DNA of 41,262 nt from an uncultured Granulosicoccaceae bacterium. Lineage in GTDB: Bacteria > Pseudomonadota > Gammaproteobacteria > Granulosicoccales > Granulosicoccaceae. The notes beneath the pieces are model-generated. The model did no database searches. It was not told where the DNA came from and saw only the letters and a program-made list of their open reading frames with translations. The stretch is taken from positions 1-41,262 of the forward strand of contig CAKZSB010000017.1 of the NCBI GenBank assembly GCA_937920585.1, written 5' to 3'. This document shows, piece after piece, positions 1 through 13,280 of the stretch (the first letter of the stretch is position 1; each line of letters starts with the position of its first letter). The position numbers and the translations under genes were made by a program.

Positions 1-65
1 TATGGTAAAGGAAAAGGCAGCTGTGCCTTGCATGGAATAATCTGATAAAACGCAGGGACAGACAC

Positions 66-94
66 AAAAAAGGCCCACATCCGATGTGAGCCTT
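66..94 (-). terminator. Intrinsic terminator of the candidate sRNA
   Basis: On the minus strand an 11-bp stem, AAGGCTCACAT paired with ATGTGGGCCTT (84-94 with 70-80, one G-U pair), has a 3-nt loop and runs into six T (66-71). This is a textbook rho-independent terminator. It lies about 270 bases beyond the atp operon's own terminator, so it most likely ends a separate short transcript. Confidence 0.8.
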
Positions 95-200
95 GTGCAG
101 GCTTCCCTGCCCTGCTATTTCTAATTTGCATACCCTTTCAGCGTTTACTACCTGTCCAGGCTCGATCCCTGGCCCCATCCCTGAGCCGACGTCCCTGTTG
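66..200 (-). ncRNA. Candidate small RNA with AGGGA motifs (Csr/Rsm-like)
   Basis: Read on the minus strand, this stretch has four AGGGA pentamers (192-196, 178-182, 166-170, 104-108) and a fifth GGA near 155-157, then a strong intrinsic terminator. Two AGGGA copies sit in predicted hairpin loops: 171-187 (stem GGCTC/GGGCC, loop AGGGATG) and 97-115 (stem closed by GCCTGC, one bulged base, AGGGAA in the loop). CsrA/RsmA proteins are known to bind A(N)GGA in hairpin loops, and the decoy RNAs RsmY, RsmZ and CsrB carry arrays of them. The length, about 135 nt, matches RsmY/RsmZ. A weak -10 (TAATAT, 206-211) would start transcription near 199. No start-codon ORF with a ribosome site is seen. Alternatives are an attenuated leader for a gene beyond the left edge, or another sRNA family. 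Confidence 0.42.
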
Positions 201-244
201 AGCTGATATTATTATTAGCCAGAAAGACTGTGTTGTACGATGTA

Positions 245-262
245 GGGTTACCGCAATAACCC
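245..262. promoter_or_regulatory. 18-bp inverted repeat upstream of the candidate sRNA
   Basis: GGGTTA-N6-TAACCC is a perfect 6-6-6 dyad. Its centre lies about 54 bases upstream of the inferred sRNA start near 199. The spacing layout is that of the GacA/UvrY upstream activating site (TGTAAG-N6-CTTACA), but the half-site sequence differs, so the binding protein is unknown. Confidence 0.35.
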
Positions 263-361
263 GGTAATTTTCCCGATTGTTCGAGATGTATCAGGATGTT
301 CCGCTTCGTTTACCGAGCCGGGGTGCTCGGTCGTGACCCGAATAAGCGTCCCACAACGAAA

Positions 362-384
362 AACGGCCCTGAGAGAGGGCCGTT
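362..384 (-). terminator. atp operon terminator
   Basis: A perfect 9-bp stem, AACGGCCCT (362-370) with AGGGCCGTT (376-384), has a 5-nt loop and lies 26 bases beyond the atpC stop codon. On the minus strand it leads into TTTTT (359-363, partly inside the stem). It is the natural end of the nine-gene atp transcript. Confidence 0.85.
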
Positions 385-409
385 ATTCTTACATCGTGTT
401 GCTGACCGA

Positions 410-829
410 CTAACGGCTGGTATTACGCATCTTCTTCAATACCATCAAACGTGCTGAAGCCTCTGCCAGTTCCGCAGCTGCCGCCGCGTAATCCGGTGTA
501 CCCTGTTTCTCTTTCAGTGACTCTTCTGCCCGTTCCTTGGCCTGCTGTGCTTCGGCCTCATCGAGGTCGTCTGCACGAATAGCAGTATCCGCCAGCACGG
601 TAACAACGTGCGGCTGAACTTCCAGCATGCCGCCTGAGACGTAGAAGTGCTGCTCTTCGTTCTCGACCCGGAGGGTGATCTCACCGGGCTTTATCTTGGA
701 GATGAACGGTGCGTGCCCGGGGGCAATACCGACGTCTCCCATTTCTGCAGACACCACCAGCAGCTTGGCGTCACCGGAGAAGATCTCCTGTTCGGCGCTG
801 ACTATGTCCACTTGCATGGTATTGGCCAT
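410..829 (-). CDS. atpC: F1Fo ATP synthase epsilon subunit
   Basis: The epsilon subunit sits on the central stalk of F1, couples gamma rotation to the c-ring and can inhibit ATP hydrolysis through its C-terminal helices. The 139-residue protein has the N-terminal beta-sandwich (about residues 5-85, with the family stretches DVGIAPGHAPF and VSGGMLEVQP) and a C-terminal helical hairpin rich in Ala, Glu and Lys. Length matches E. coli AtpC (139). It is the last gene of the atp operon, 23 bases after atpD, and is followed by an intrinsic terminator. Start is ATG at 829. Assignment is secure from sequence and position. Confidence 0.97.
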   Translation of the reverse strand: MANTMQVDIVSAEQEIFSGDAKLLVVSAEMGDVGIAPGHAPFISKIKPGEITLRVENEEQHFYVSGGMLEVQPHVVTVLADTAIRADDLDEAEAQQAKERAEESLKEKQGTPDYAAAAAELAEASARLMVLKKMRNTSR

Positions 830-852
830 GGGCTATCTCGCGGTTATCTGGA

Positions 853-3128
<2,276 letters not shown>

Positions 3129-3143
3129 ATCAGTTCGCCCGGT

Positions 3144-4685
3144 CTAGTAGACGCCGTTGGCAACGAAATCATCGATAGCGGCTTTGATGCTCGCCTCGAT
3201 ATCGTCGTTGTAATCACCGGCCTCGTCGATGGTGTCCAGTACGGACTGATGGTTTGACCCGACGTGCGCATGCAGACCGGTTTCGAAGGGCACAACCTGA
3301 TTGATCTCAAGATCATCGAGGTAGCCTTCGTTTGCGGCGTACAGCGATACCGCCATTTGTCCAACCGACAGCGGCGAGTATTGCTTTTGCTTCATCAGTT
3401 CGGTTACGCGCTGACCGCGTTCGAGCTGCTTTCGTGTGGCTTCATCGAGATCCGATGCAAACTGTGCGAATGCCGCCAGTTCACGATACTGCGCCAGTGC
3501 CAGTCGAATACCACCACCGAGCTTCTTGATGATCTTGGTCTGTGCCGCGCCACCTACTCGCGATACCGACAGACCCGCGTTAATTGCCGGGCGAATACCA
3601 GCGTTGAACAGATCGGTTTCGAGAAAGATCTGACCATCTGTGATCGAAATAACGTTGGTCGGTACGAATGCCGATACGTCGCCCGCCTGCGTTTCAATGA
3701 TAGGCAGTGCAGTCAGTGAACCGGTTTTACCTTTCACACGGCCATTGGTGTACTTTTCAACATACTCTTCGGATACCCGTGCAGCACGCTCAAGCAAACG
3801 AGAGTGAAGGTAGAAAACGTCACCGGGGTAGGCTTCACGACCTGGCGGACGACGCAGCAGCAGGGATACCTGGCGATAACCCCAGGCCTGCTTGGTGAGA
3901 TCATCATAAATGATCAACGCGTCTTCGCCGTTATCGCGAAAGTACTCACCCATGGAGCAGCCAGAGTAGGGAGCGATGAAGTTCATTGCTGCAGATTCAG
4001 ATGCGCCCGCAGCTACGACGATGGTATTTTCCAACGCACCGTGCTCTTCGAGCTTGGCTACCACGTTGGCAATCGTTGATTGCTTCTGGCCAACCGCCAC
4101 GTAGATGCACTTAATGCCGGTGTTTTTCTGGTTGATGATAGTATCGATCGCAACAGCTGTCTTACCAGTCTGGCGGTCACCAATGATGAGTTCGCGCTGA
4201 CCACGGCCGATTGGCACCATCGCATCGATCGATTTCAATCCGGTCTGCACTGGCTGATCAACCGACTTACGCCAGATAACGCCAGGTGCGACTTTCTCGA
4301 TCGGTGAAGTTTCGGTGGCGGCGATCGGGCCCTTGCCATCGATCGGCTCACCCAGCGCGTTGACAACGCGACCGAGCATTTCAGGACCAACGGGCACTTC
4401 CAGAATTCGACCGGTACAACGTACCTTGTCGCCTTCAGAGATATGGCCGTATGAACCCAGGATTACCGCGCCGACCGAATCGCGCTCAAGGTTCAGTGCG
4501 AGGCCGTAGGTATCGCCCGGGAATTCAATCATCTCACCAGACATTACATCTGTGAGACCGTGGATTCGCACAATACCGTCGCTGAGACTGACGATTGTGC
4601 CTTCGGTGCGTGCTTCTGAAGAGGCTTCGAAGTTTCCGATGCGCTCTTTAATCAGCTCGCTGATTTCAGATGGATTAAGTTGCAT
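3144..4685 (-). CDS. atpA: F1Fo ATP synthase alpha subunit
   Basis: Alpha is the non-catalytic nucleotide-binding subunit of F1, alternating with beta and supplying an arginine finger to the catalytic site. The 513-residue protein has the N-terminal delta-binding helix, a beta-barrel, Walker A GDRQTGKT (169-176) and the family stretch [19 protein letters not shown]. Length equals E. coli AtpA (513). Start is ATG at 4685, preceded on the minus strand by an AGGATACTCTC-like leader. The gene sits between atpH (32-base gap) and atpG (15-base gap). Confidence 0.98.
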   Translation of the reverse strand: MQLNPSEISELIKERIGNFEASSEARTEGTIVSLSDGIVRIHGLTDVMSGEMIEFPGDTYGLALNLERDSVGAVILGSYGHISEGDKVRCTGRILEVPVGPEMLGRVVNALGEPIDGKGPIAATETSPIEKVAPGVIWRKSVDQPVQTGLKSIDAMVPIGRGQRELIIGDRQTGKTAVAIDTIINQKNTGIKCIYVAVGQKQSTIANVVAKLEEHGALENTIVVAAGASESAAMNFIAPYSGCSMGEYFRDNGEDALIIYDDLTKQAWGYRQVSLLLRRPPGREAYPGDVFYLHSRLLERAARVSEEYVEKYTNGRVKGKTGSLTALPIIETQAGDVSAFVPTNVISITDGQIFLETDLFNAGIRPAINAGLSVSRVGGAAQTKIIKKLGGGIRLALAQYRELAAFAQFASDLDEATRKQLERGQRVTELMKQKQYSPLSVGQMAVSLYAANEGYLDDLEINQVVPFETGLHAHVGSNHQSVLDTIDEAGDYNDDIEASIKAAIDDFVANGVY

Positions 4686-4717
4686 TGAGAGTATCCTTTA
4701 GATCGATTCTGCAGGCA

Positions 4718-5254
4718 TCAGGCGCTAAGGCTCTGGCCGAGTTGCTGTAGCTTGCCTTTCACCGAACCATCGATGACAACGTCACCCGCGCGTATCAATG
4801 CACCGCCAATCAGCGATTCATCGACGGTGTTGACGATGTTGATTTTCTTGTTGAATTTTTTTTCCAACGCTTCGGCAAGACGAGACTTATAAGTATCATC
4901 CAGCGCCTGGGCAGAGATGACGGTTGCCTCTAAAACGCCCTCGTCGAGCGCTCGGTAGTCGTCGTACAGGTCTGAAATGGAATCAAGCAAGCCCAGGCGT
5001 CCATTCTCGGCGAGCAGACGGACCATATTGGCACCATCTGCGTCGAGTCGATCACCTGCGATTCCCTGAACCAGTTCAGCGCGCTGCGCAGCGGTACTGT
5101 TTGGCTGATCAAGCGCAGCAGCGACCTCGTCGTTTCCAACGACTGCGGCGAGAAACTTCAGCCGCTCTGACCACGCGTCGTAGCTGTTGCTCTTTTTGGC
5201 GATCTCGAAGATCGCCTTGGCGTAGGGTCTGGCTGCTGTAACTAGTTCAGACAT
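4718..5254 (-). CDS. atpH: F1Fo ATP synthase delta subunit
   Basis: Delta (OSCP in mitochondria) caps the alpha3beta3 head and fixes it to the peripheral stalk made by the b subunits. The 178-residue protein has the helical N-domain (TAARPYAKAIFEIAKK) and the conserved C-terminal stretch ALEKKFNKKINIVNTVDESL followed by GGALIRAGD. Length matches E. coli AtpH (177). It is 10 bases after atpF and 32 before atpA, in the standard order. Start is ATG at 5254, with a GGAGTCC-type ribosome site just upstream. Confidence 0.96.
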   Translation of the reverse strand: MSELVTAARPYAKAIFEIAKKSNSYDAWSERLKFLAAVVGNDEVAAALDQPNSTAAQRAELVQGIAGDRLDADGANMVRLLAENGRLGLLDSISDLYDDYRALDEGVLEATVISAQALDDTYKSRLAEALEKKFNKKINIVNTVDESLIGGALIRAGDVVIDGSVKGKLQQLGQSLSA

Positions 5255-5264
5255 TTCCGGACTC

Positions 5265-5735
5265 CTAAATCTTCGCGATCAGGTCGTCGAGAATTCCGGC
5301 GTGGGCCGAGGCATCGACCTCGCGCTTGAGAATTTTCTCGGCACCGGCAACCGCTACAGAAGATACCTGCTGGCGTAACGATTCACGGGCAGTAACGATT
5401 TCCTGCTCGATCTCTGCTTGCTTGGCAGCCATGATCTGTTCGCCTTTACTGGTTGCCGCAGATTGCGCATCACCGACGATTTGATCGTGTCGCTTCTGAG
5501 CCTGCGCAACTATTTCAGCAGCCTGATTGCGTGCATCTTTCAGCAGTTCATCGGCTTCTGCCTGTGCCTCTTCTTTAGCCTGAGCACTGCGCTCGGCAGC
5601 TGCCAGACCGTCGGCAATATTTGCCTGACGCTCGCGCAACGCACCGATCAGCGGTGGCCAGACATACTTCATACAAAACAGGACGAAAATCGCGAACGAT
5701 ATTGCCTGTCCTATGAGGGTCAGATTCAGGTTCAC
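5265..5735 (-). CDS. atpF: F1Fo ATP synthase b subunit
   Basis: Subunit b dimerises to form the peripheral stalk linking Fo subunit a to F1 delta. The 156-residue protein has one N-terminal membrane helix (about residues 5-27, with FCMKYVWPPL at its end) followed by a long, charged, Ala-rich coiled coil to the C terminus. Length equals E. coli AtpF (156). The start codon is GTG at 5735. The gene follows atpE by 40 bases and precedes atpH by 10. Confidence 0.97.
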   Translation of the reverse strand: MNLNLTLIGQAISFAIFVLFCMKYVWPPLIGALRERQANIADGLAAAERSAQAKEEAQAEADELLKDARNQAAEIVAQAQKRHDQIVGDAQSAATSKGEQIMAAKQAEIEQEIVTARESLRQQVSSVAVAGAEKILKREVDASAHAGILDDLIAKI

Positions 5736-5775
5736 CTGAGCGTCTCCTTCGTGAATGTTGCCAGAGGGTAGCGAT

Positions 5776-6042
<267 letters not shown>

Positions 6043-6088
6043 TTAGCTCCAGAATAAATTAAGGTTGTGTGATTGAAACTTGAGGTAA

Positions 6089-7379
<1,291 letters not shown>

Positions 7380-7417
7380 CGCGATTTGCCACCTGAGTGA
7401 CGAACCGAACGCGGCGC

Positions 7418-7446
7418 AGTATAAAGAGCCACTTCATTTGGGTCAA
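7418..7446 (-). promoter_or_regulatory. Sigma-70 promoter of the atp operon
   Basis: On the minus strand TTGACC (7441-7446), a 17-base spacer and TATACT (7418-7423) form a near-consensus sigma-70 promoter. Transcription would begin near 7411, giving a leader of about 32 bases before the atpI GTG. A perfect 12-bp palindrome, CATAAGCTTATG (7451-7462), lies just upstream of the -35 element and could be an operator; its ligand is unknown. Confidence 0.8.
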
Positions 7447-7510
7447 CCCGCATAAGCTTATGTGATCGATACCATTTTCAGTATCCATCAGAGCCCGGCG
7501 GCTGATTCCG

Positions 7511-8383
7511 TTATTTGATGTGGGCCAGAATCCCGTCCAGCTCATCGAGTGAATTATAGGAGACTTTCAGACTTCCTTTTCCAGATTCTCCATGATTAAT
7601 GCTGACACGGGCACCCAGTTGTTCGGAAAGTCTTGTCTCCAGGGCTTTAACATGGGCACTGGGGCGAGATTTGGCAACCGTTGAAGCGCTTTTATCGCTG
7701 CCATTTTGTTGGCGCACGAGCGCCTCAGTGGCACGCACACTCAGACCTTCGACATACACTTTCATCGCAATGGCGTGCTGATCTTCCTCATCGAGAGATA
7801 ACAGCGCGCGTGCATGACCCATTTCAATTTTGCCACTGGCCAGCATTTCGGCGACGCGGGTGTCGAGATCGAGCAGCCGCAACAGGTTCGAGACTGATGC
7901 ACGAGAGCGGCCCACTGATTCTGCGACCTGCTGGTGCGTCATGTTGAATTCGCTCTGCAGACGCGCCAGTGCTCTGGCCTCTTCCAGCGGGTTGAGGTCT
8001 TCGCGCTGAATGTTTTCGATCAACGTGACCGCGGCGGCGGTATTGTCGTCCATCTCGCGGATGATCGCAGGGATAGTCGTCAAGCCCGCAAGCTGTGCTG
8101 CTCGCCAGCGGCGCTCGCCGGCGATAAGCTCGTAGCCGCCGGCGCGCTCGCGCAACAGGATAGGCTGGATCAGCCCCTGCGCTGAAATCGACTCTGCAAG
8201 CTCTGCGAGGGCATCTTCATCGAATTCGGTTCGCGGCTGCCAGGTTCCACGCTGGATAGACTTGACGTCGACGTGACTGACGCGCTCGGCGCCGTCGTCC
8301 TGCGACACGCTAACCGGCGTACTGGTGTTATCGACGCCCTCAAGCAAAGCTCCCAGGCCTCTGCCCAATCCGCTTTTTTTCAC
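7511..8383 (-). CDS. parB: Chromosome-partitioning protein ParB
   Basis: ParB loads on parS sites as a CTP-dependent sliding clamp and, with ParA, segregates the origin region. The 290-residue protein has the N-terminal ParA-interacting motif (GLGRGLGALL, 5-14), the CTP-binding motifs GERRWRAA (89-96) and ENIQREDLNPLEEA (123-136), a helix-turn-helix around residues 148-170 (THQQVAESVGRSRASVSNLL) and a C-terminal dimerisation domain. Start is GTG at 8383. It follows parA by 68 bases. Two matching parS sites are present in recF. A bulged hairpin at 7487-7506 follows the stop codon but has no T run. Confidence 0.96.
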   Translation of the reverse strand: MKKSGLGRGLGALLEGVDNTSTPVSVSQDDGAERVSHVDVKSIQRGTWQPRTEFDEDALAELAESISAQGLIQPILLRERAGGYELIAGERRWRAAQLAGLTTIPAIIREMDDNTAAAVTLIENIQREDLNPLEEARALARLQSEFNMTHQQVAESVGRSRASVSNLLRLLDLDTRVAEMLASGKIEMGHARALLSLDEEDQHAIAMKVYVEGLSVRATEALVRQQNGSDKSASTVAKSRPSAHVKALETRLSEQLGARVSINHGESGKGSLKVSYNSLDELDGILAHIK

Positions 8384-8451
8384 GTTCGATTACTCACTAA
8401 CGGTGTGGTCAGTGCGCAGTTTGATTGATGTGTATGCAGCATGGCAACCAG

Positions 8452-9267
8452 TCAGGCGGTTTCCGCCGCTGCTGCGGTAGTGGCATCGTCACTATCCTGC
8501 CGAGTCGACTCACGCCTGATGATCTCGCCGGCGAGGGCCAGATGTGCGATAGAACCGCGAGAGGATTTGTCGTAGTAGACGATCGGCTGGCCAAAACTGG
8601 GCGCCTCCGCCAGACGGATGTTACGCGGGATGATGGTTCGGTAGACCTTGCTGCCAAAGTGTTCGATCAACTGCGCCGACACTTCGTGCCCCAGCTTGTT
8701 GCGTCCATCGAACATGGTGCGCAGGATACCCTCGATCTCGAGACCGGCGTTAACAGAGCTCTGCACCTGGCGAATGGTGCGCACCAGTGACGACAATCCC
8801 TCCAATGCGTAATACTCGCACTGCATCGGAATTAGCACACCATTGGCCGCCACAAAGGCGTTTAGCGTCAGCACATTCAACGCTGGCGGACAATCGATGT
8901 AGATGTAGTCGTAGTTGTCGGCGATTGTCGCCAGTGCGTCGGCGAGCCGTCTTTCACGACCACGCTGGCCCATCAGCTTGACCTCGGCGGCAGTGAGGTC
9001 ACCATTGCCAGGCAGGACGTCGAATTTGACATGCTCGGGCGAGAGGATCGCATCGCGGCACTCGCAGGTGCCAAGCAAAATATCGCAGACACTGTACTCT
9101 ACATCGTCCTTGTCTACGCCGGCGCCGGTGGTTGCATTGCCCTGCGGATCCATATCAACGAGCAGCACGCGACGCTGGGTGACACCCAGAGCAGCTGACA
9201 GGTTGATCGCGGTGGTGGTTTTACCTACCCCGCCTTTTTGATTCGCAACAGCGATTATTCTTGCCAT
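8452..9267 (-). CDS. parA: Chromosome-partitioning ATPase ParA (Soj)
   Basis: ParA is a DNA-binding Walker ATPase that forms a gradient on the nucleoid and moves ParB-parS complexes. The 271-residue protein begins MARIIAVANQ, then the deviant Walker A motif KGGVGKTT (11-18) and the Walker A' stretch LLVDMDPQGNATTG. It lacks the N-terminal HTH extension of plasmid type Ia ParA, so it is the chromosomal Soj type. Start is ATG at 9267 with GGGAG upstream. It lies 88 bases after rsmG in a conserved near-origin block. Confidence 0.96.
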   Translation of the reverse strand: MARIIAVANQKGGVGKTTTAINLSAALGVTQRRVLLVDMDPQGNATTGAGVDKDDVEYSVCDILLGTCECRDAILSPEHVKFDVLPGNGDLTAAEVKLMGQRGRERRLADALATIADNYDYIYIDCPPALNVLTLNAFVAANGVLIPMQCEYYALEGLSSLVRTIRQVQSSVNAGLEIEGILRTMFDGRNKLGHEVSAQLIEHFGSKVYRTIIPRNIRLAEAPSFGQPIVYYDKSSRGSIAHLALAGEIIRRESTRQDSDDATTAAAAETA

Positions 9268-9355
9268 TTAGCTCCCGCACCTTCAGACACGACGTTACGC
9301 CAGTGGCCAGAGTATCAACACTTTCACGCGGCCAGCACGCTTGCAAGGGCAGTTA

Positions 9356-10003
9356 CTACCGGCCACTATCAATTCGTTTGAATACTACTATGTTGCGCTC
9401 CGCGTTATCACCGGGTACCGCTAATTTCTTTTTTTCTGCGACCCAAAAGCCACAGTCCAGCGTATCGCCGGCGCTGTGATCAGTGGCTGCCGTCATCGCC
9501 AATACCTGGCCACCATCGGCAAGCAGGTGTGCCGTGAGTTGCAGTAGCTTGTCTGTCGCTGCAAACGCACGCGCAACGATGGTGTCGTACGCTGGCGGTG
9601 GTTGCAGCTGTTCAACGCGCACATGCAGCGCCTCTACATTAGAGAGCTTGAGCTGGCCGGCTGCAAACTGCTGAAAACGGGTTTTTTTCTCGACGCTGTC
9701 GACCAGCGTTACAGTCAGGTGAGGTTTCGCGATTGCCAGCGGAATGCCCGGCAAACCGCCACCAGAGCCCACATCGAGCAGACGCGAACCACCAATAAAA
9801 TCGCAGATGGATAGTGAATCGAGCAGATGGCGCGTGATCATCGAATCGATATCGCGGACAGCGGTGAGATTGTGGGTGCGATTCCACTTCTCCAGCAAGC
9901 CAAGGTAGGCGAGCAGTTTTTCGCAATCACTCGCCGGTATTTCCAGCCCGAGCTTTGTTATGCCATCGGTCAGCCGGGCGAGTAGTTCAGGCGGCGTCGT
10001 CAC
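9356..10003 (-). CDS. rsmG: 16S rRNA (guanine527-N7)-methyltransferase
   Basis: RsmG (GidB) methylates G527 of 16S rRNA in the 530 loop using S-adenosylmethionine. The SAM-binding fold shows [17 protein letters not shown], and the N-terminal [16 protein letters not shown] stretch is family-typical. I chose GTG at 10003 (215 aa) because the alignment with E. coli RsmG (207 aa) begins near there. It overlaps the mnmG end by 17 bases. An upstream ATG at 10042 gives 228 aa with a 56-base overlap and no ribosome site. Loss of RsmG gives low-level streptomycin resistance in other bacteria. Confidence 0.93.
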   Translation of the reverse strand: MTTPPELLARLTDGITKLGLEIPASDCEKLLAYLGLLEKWNRTHNLTAVRDIDSMITRHLLDSLSICDFIGGSRLLDVGSGGGLPGIPLAIAKPHLTVTLVDSVEKKTRFQQFAAGQLKLSNVEALHVRVEQLQPPPAYDTIVARAFAATDKLLQLTAHLLADGGQVLAMTAATDHSAGDTLDCGFWVAEKKKLAVPGDNAERNIVVFKRIDSGR

Positions 10004-11897
10004 CGGCAATCTCTGCAGACGATACGCGTTGTTTTCGAGCATAGACCAGCAACAGTGATACCGCAGCCGGGGTCATGCCTGGTATGCGCGACGCCTGGCC
10101 GATTGTCGCCGGCTGCTGTTGCTGCAGCTTCTGGCAGACCTCGGCAGAAAGTCCTGATATTTTTTCAAAATCCAGGCCATCGGGGATCGCGGTTTCAGCG
10201 TGGCGCTGCTGTCGTTTGACTTCATCCAGCTGGCGATCGATATAGCCCTGATAGCGCAATTGCACTTCCAGCTGTGCCAGTACCATCGGATCGGCACTGG
10301 GAAAATGTTGCGGAAAAAGATCTGCCATTTTTGCAATATTGGTTTCAGGCCGACGCAAGAGATCAATCGCCTTCTGATCTTTTTGCAGTGGCAGCGCCAA
10401 ATGCTTTTCGATCAATTGCGCATCCTCGCTGCCTGCACGCAAAAACCAGCCATCCAGAGAGTCACGGGTTTTTTCTATCATTTCCCGCTTTTTGCAAAAC
10501 GATGCCCAGCGAGTCTCATCAACCAGCGATAGCGAGCGGCCGATTTCGGTTAGCCGCAAATCCGCGTTGTCCTCGCGCAGCATCAGGCGGTACTCCGCCC
10601 GGCTGGTAAACATTCGATAGGGTTCGGCGGTGCCACGGGTGATGAGGTCATCAACCAATACGCCAATGTAGGCCTCATCCCGTCGTGGACACCAGGGCTC
10701 TAGTGATTTTGTCTGCCGCGCGGCGTTCAGTCCGGCAAGCAAGCCCTGCGCAGCTGCCTCTTCATAACCTGTGGTGCCGTTGATTTGCCCGGCGAAAAAT
10801 AAGCCTGCGATGTGGCGCGTTTCCAGTGAAGGCGCCAGATCGCGTGGATCGAAGAAATCGTATTCGATGGCATAGCCTGGCCGCGTTATGTGTGCGTTCT
10901 CGAAACCTCGAATACTGCGCACGTAATCGATTTGGGTCTGATAGGGCAAACTGGTCGAGATGCCGTTCGGGTAGACCTCGTTGGTATCGAGCCCCTCTGG
11001 CTCGATAAATATCTGGTGCGAGCTGCGATCGGCAAATCGTACGACCTTGTCTTCGATAGAGGGACAATATCGCGGACCGGTACCCTCAATGTTGCCGGAA
11101 TACATGGCAGACAGATGCAGGTTATCGCGAATGATTTCGTGGGTCTTCTCGTTCGTGTGAGTAATATGACAGACGGTCTGCCGAGGATGATCAGCGGTAG
11201 ATCCCAGATAGGAAAATACCGGCCGCGGCATATCTCCGGGCTGCTCTTCCAGGTGGCTGAAGTCGATACTGCGTCCGTCTATTCGTGGCGGGGTGCCGGT
11301 TTTCAGCCGGGCAACGCGAAATGGCAACTGGCGCAACCGGGCAGCCAGCGCGTTGGAAGGCGCATCACCGGCTCTGCCCCCTGATTGTTTTACATCACCG
11401 ATATGCAGGGTACCGCCCAGAAAGGTACCGACAGTCAGCACCACAGCACGCGCTCTGAAATGCAGGCCCGACTGGGTTACCACGCCACAGCAGCGATTGT
11501 TTTCAACAATAAGATCATCGACAGCTTGCTGGAACAGCGACAGACCAGACTGTTGCTCCACGATTTTGCGGATCGCATGACGATACAGCTGGCGATCGGC
11601 CTGGGCACGCGTCGCACGGACCGCAGGACCCTTGCGACCATTGAGTGTGCGGATATGAATTCCGGCAAGGTCAGCCGCTTTCGCCATCGCACCACCGAGT
11701 GCATCGATCTCCTTGACCAAATGCCCTTTGCCGATTCCGCCAATCGCAGGATTGCAACTCATTTGCCCTATCGTTTCGATATTGTGCGTCAGCAACAGCA
11801 CCTGTGCACCGCCTCGGGCTGCTGCCAGTGCTGCTTCAGTTCCTGCGTGGCCGCCACCGACGACTATCACATCATACTGTTCTGTTGATCCACTCAC
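9987..11897 (-). CDS. mnmG: tRNA uridine-34 carboxymethylaminomethyl enzyme, FAD subunit
   Basis: MnmG (GidA) works with MnmE to install the cmnm5 group on wobble uridine 34 of certain tRNAs, using FAD, NADH and methylenetetrahydrofolate. The 636-residue protein has the FAD motif [19 protein letters not shown] near residues 12-30, the conserved [22 protein letters not shown] region and a C-terminal helical domain that contacts MnmE. Length is close to E. coli MnmG (629). Start is GTG at 11897, 23 bases after the mnmE stop, which supports joint expression of the two partners. Confidence 0.97.
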   Translation of the reverse strand: MSGSTEQYDVIVVGGGHAGTEAALAAARGGAQVLLLTHNIETIGQMSCNPAIGGIGKGHLVKEIDALGGAMAKAADLAGIHIRTLNGRKGPAVRATRAQADRQLYRHAIRKIVEQQSGLSLFQQAVDDLIVENNRCCGVVTQSGLHFRARAVVLTVGTFLGGTLHIGDVKQSGGRAGDAPSNALAARLRQLPFRVARLKTGTPPRIDGRSIDFSHLEEQPGDMPRPVFSYLGSTADHPRQTVCHITHTNEKTHEIIRDNLHLSAMYSGNIEGTGPRYCPSIEDKVVRFADRSSHQIFIEPEGLDTNEVYPNGISTSLPYQTQIDYVRSIRGFENAHITRPGYAIEYDFFDPRDLAPSLETRHIAGLFFAGQINGTTGYEEAAAQGLLAGLNAARQTKSLEPWCPRRDEAYIGVLVDDLITRGTAEPYRMFTSRAEYRLMLREDNADLRLTEIGRSLSLVDETRWASFCKKREMIEKTRDSLDGWFLRAGSEDAQLIEKHLALPLQKDQKAIDLLRRPETNIAKMADLFPQHFPSADPMVLAQLEVQLRYQGYIDRQLDEVKRQQRHAETAIPDGLDFEKISGLSAEVCQKLQQQQPATIGQASRIPGMTPAAVSLLLVYARKQRVSSAEIAGDDAA

Positions 11898-11920
11898 TGT
11901 TGAGTTCCGTTGTGTTCGCG

Positions 11921-13258
11921 CTATTTGCCGATACAGAAGCTTGCGAAAATTTCACCTAATAAATCGTCGCTGGTGAATTCTCCGGTAACGGTCTCCAGAT
12001 GTCGCTGAGCCAGTCGTAGTTCTTCTGCAGCCAGTTCCGGAAAATCATTTTCTTCAAGACGACGCCAGGCTTCATTAATATTCTGCCGTGACGCATCCAG
12101 TGCATCAATGTGGCGACGGCGAGCCATGAAAGCACCTTCGGGTGTCTTTTCATATCCCGCGATGTGTTTGATCGCCTGCCTCAGTGCATCAATACCCTCG
12201 CCGGTTTTCGCCGAAACCAGCAATGCTGATTCGTTATCACAGCAGAAGTGGGGATGCAGATCAATCTTGTTGTAAACCGTGAGTGACTTAAGCGCTGGGG
12301 TATCGATCGGAACATCGAGTTGTAAATCCGATGGTTCGCCAGCCACACTCATTTTCAATACAACGTCTGCCTGTTCCAGTTGTGCACGCGCCCTTCTGAT
12401 TCCCTCTTGCTCCACGATATCTTCACTGTCACGCAAACCCGCCGTATCGATTATTGTCAGTGGAATCCCGTCGAGCACGATGTGCTCTCTCAAAACATCA
12501 CGCGTCGTTCCCGCCACTTCAGTCACAATCGCTGAATCCTGACCAGTCAGGCGATTCAACAGACTCGACTTGCCAACATTCGGTGCGCCGGCGATCACAA
12601 GCGTAAGGCCTTCTTTAAGTACCCTGCCCTCTTTAGCCCGAGCACAAACCTGTTGGTGCAAGTGCGTGAGTTGTTCGAATTGCCCACCGAGTTGATGATC
12701 GCTGAGAAAATCGATTTCCTCTTCGGCAAAATCCAGCGCCGCTTCAATGTACACGCGTAACTGAACCAACTGCTGCACCATTAGCTGCACCGATTTCGAA
12801 AAATCACCCTGCAGAGAGCGCAACGCAGCCGCCGCTGCATCGCTACTGGAGCTGTTGATCAGGTCGGCAACTGCCTCAGCCTGGGCCAGATCGATTCGAT
12901 CATTGAGAAAGGCACGCTGGGTGAACTCACCCGGCTTTGCCAATCGGGCGCCAAGCTGCACCGATCGCGCGACAAGTTGATCAAGTATGAGCGGATTGCC
13001 GTGTGCCTGCAGCTCGAGAATATCCTCACCGGTATAGCTGTCCGGAGCAGGAAAGCAAATAGCCAGACCGCGATCGATCAAATCACCGGACTGGTCATAA
13101 AAGCCATTGTAAACAGCCTGGCGAGCAGGCAATTCCCGATGTGTTACTTCACGGGCAATGGACAGTGCTGCCGGTCCACTCACCTTGACTATACCAACCG
13201 CTGCACTGCCATTTGCCGTGGCCACCGCAACTATCGTGTCACCACTATCGAGGCTCAC
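11921..13258 (-). CDS. mnmE: tRNA modification GTPase MnmE
   Basis: MnmE (TrmE) is a potassium-activated GTPase that dimerises and, with MnmG, modifies U34 of tRNAs. The 445-residue protein has the N-terminal folate-binding domain ([11 protein letters not shown]), a central helical domain with an inserted G domain (P-loop GAPNVGKS at 223-230, G3 [10 protein letters not shown]) and the C-terminal CIGK motif with its functional cysteine. Length is close to E. coli (454). Start is GTG at 13258 with GGAG ten bases upstream. It lies 64 bases after yidC; an 8-bp inverted repeat fills part of that gap. Confidence 0.97.
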   Translation of the reverse strand: MSLDSGDTIVAVATANGSAAVGIVKVSGPAALSIAREVTHRELPARQAVYNGFYDQSGDLIDRGLAICFPAPDSYTGEDILELQAHGNPLILDQLVARSVQLGARLAKPGEFTQRAFLNDRIDLAQAEAVADLINSSSSDAAAAALRSLQGDFSKSVQLMVQQLVQLRVYIEAALDFAEEEIDFLSDHQLGGQFEQLTHLHQQVCARAKEGRVLKEGLTLVIAGAPNVGKSSLLNRLTGQDSAIVTEVAGTTRDVLREHIVLDGIPLTIIDTAGLRDSEDIVEQEGIRRARAQLEQADVVLKMSVAGEPSDLQLDVPIDTPALKSLTVYNKIDLHPHFCCDNESALLVSAKTGEGIDALRQAIKHIAGYEKTPEGAFMARRRHIDALDASRQNINEAWRRLEENDFPELAAEELRLAQRHLETVTGEFTSDDLLGEIFASFCIGK

Positions 13259-13280
13259 CGCAAAAGCACTCCAAATAGCA

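Larger units (their letters stand above)
1..409. other. Intergenic region left of atpC
   Basis: No plausible protein gene is visible in these 409 bases. From right to left on the minus strand they hold the atp operon terminator (362-384), a perfect 7-bp inverted repeat ACCGAGC/GCTCGGT (312-318 and 325-331) without a T run, an 18-bp dyad (245-262), a candidate promoter and small RNA (about 200 down to 66), and that RNA's terminator (66-94). Bases 1-65 show nothing I can name. In many gammaproteobacteria glmU or glmS follows atpC; neither is seen here, so it may lie beyond the left edge or be absent. Confidence 0.7.

Noticed and set aside
312-331. Perfect 7-bp inverted repeat ACCGAGC/GCTCGGT as a second atp terminator
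   Set aside because: No T run follows on either strand, and a strong terminator already lies at 362-384.
7487-7506. Hairpin after parB as an intrinsic terminator
   Set aside because: The stem has a two-base bulge and no T run; read-through into the atp operon cannot be excluded.
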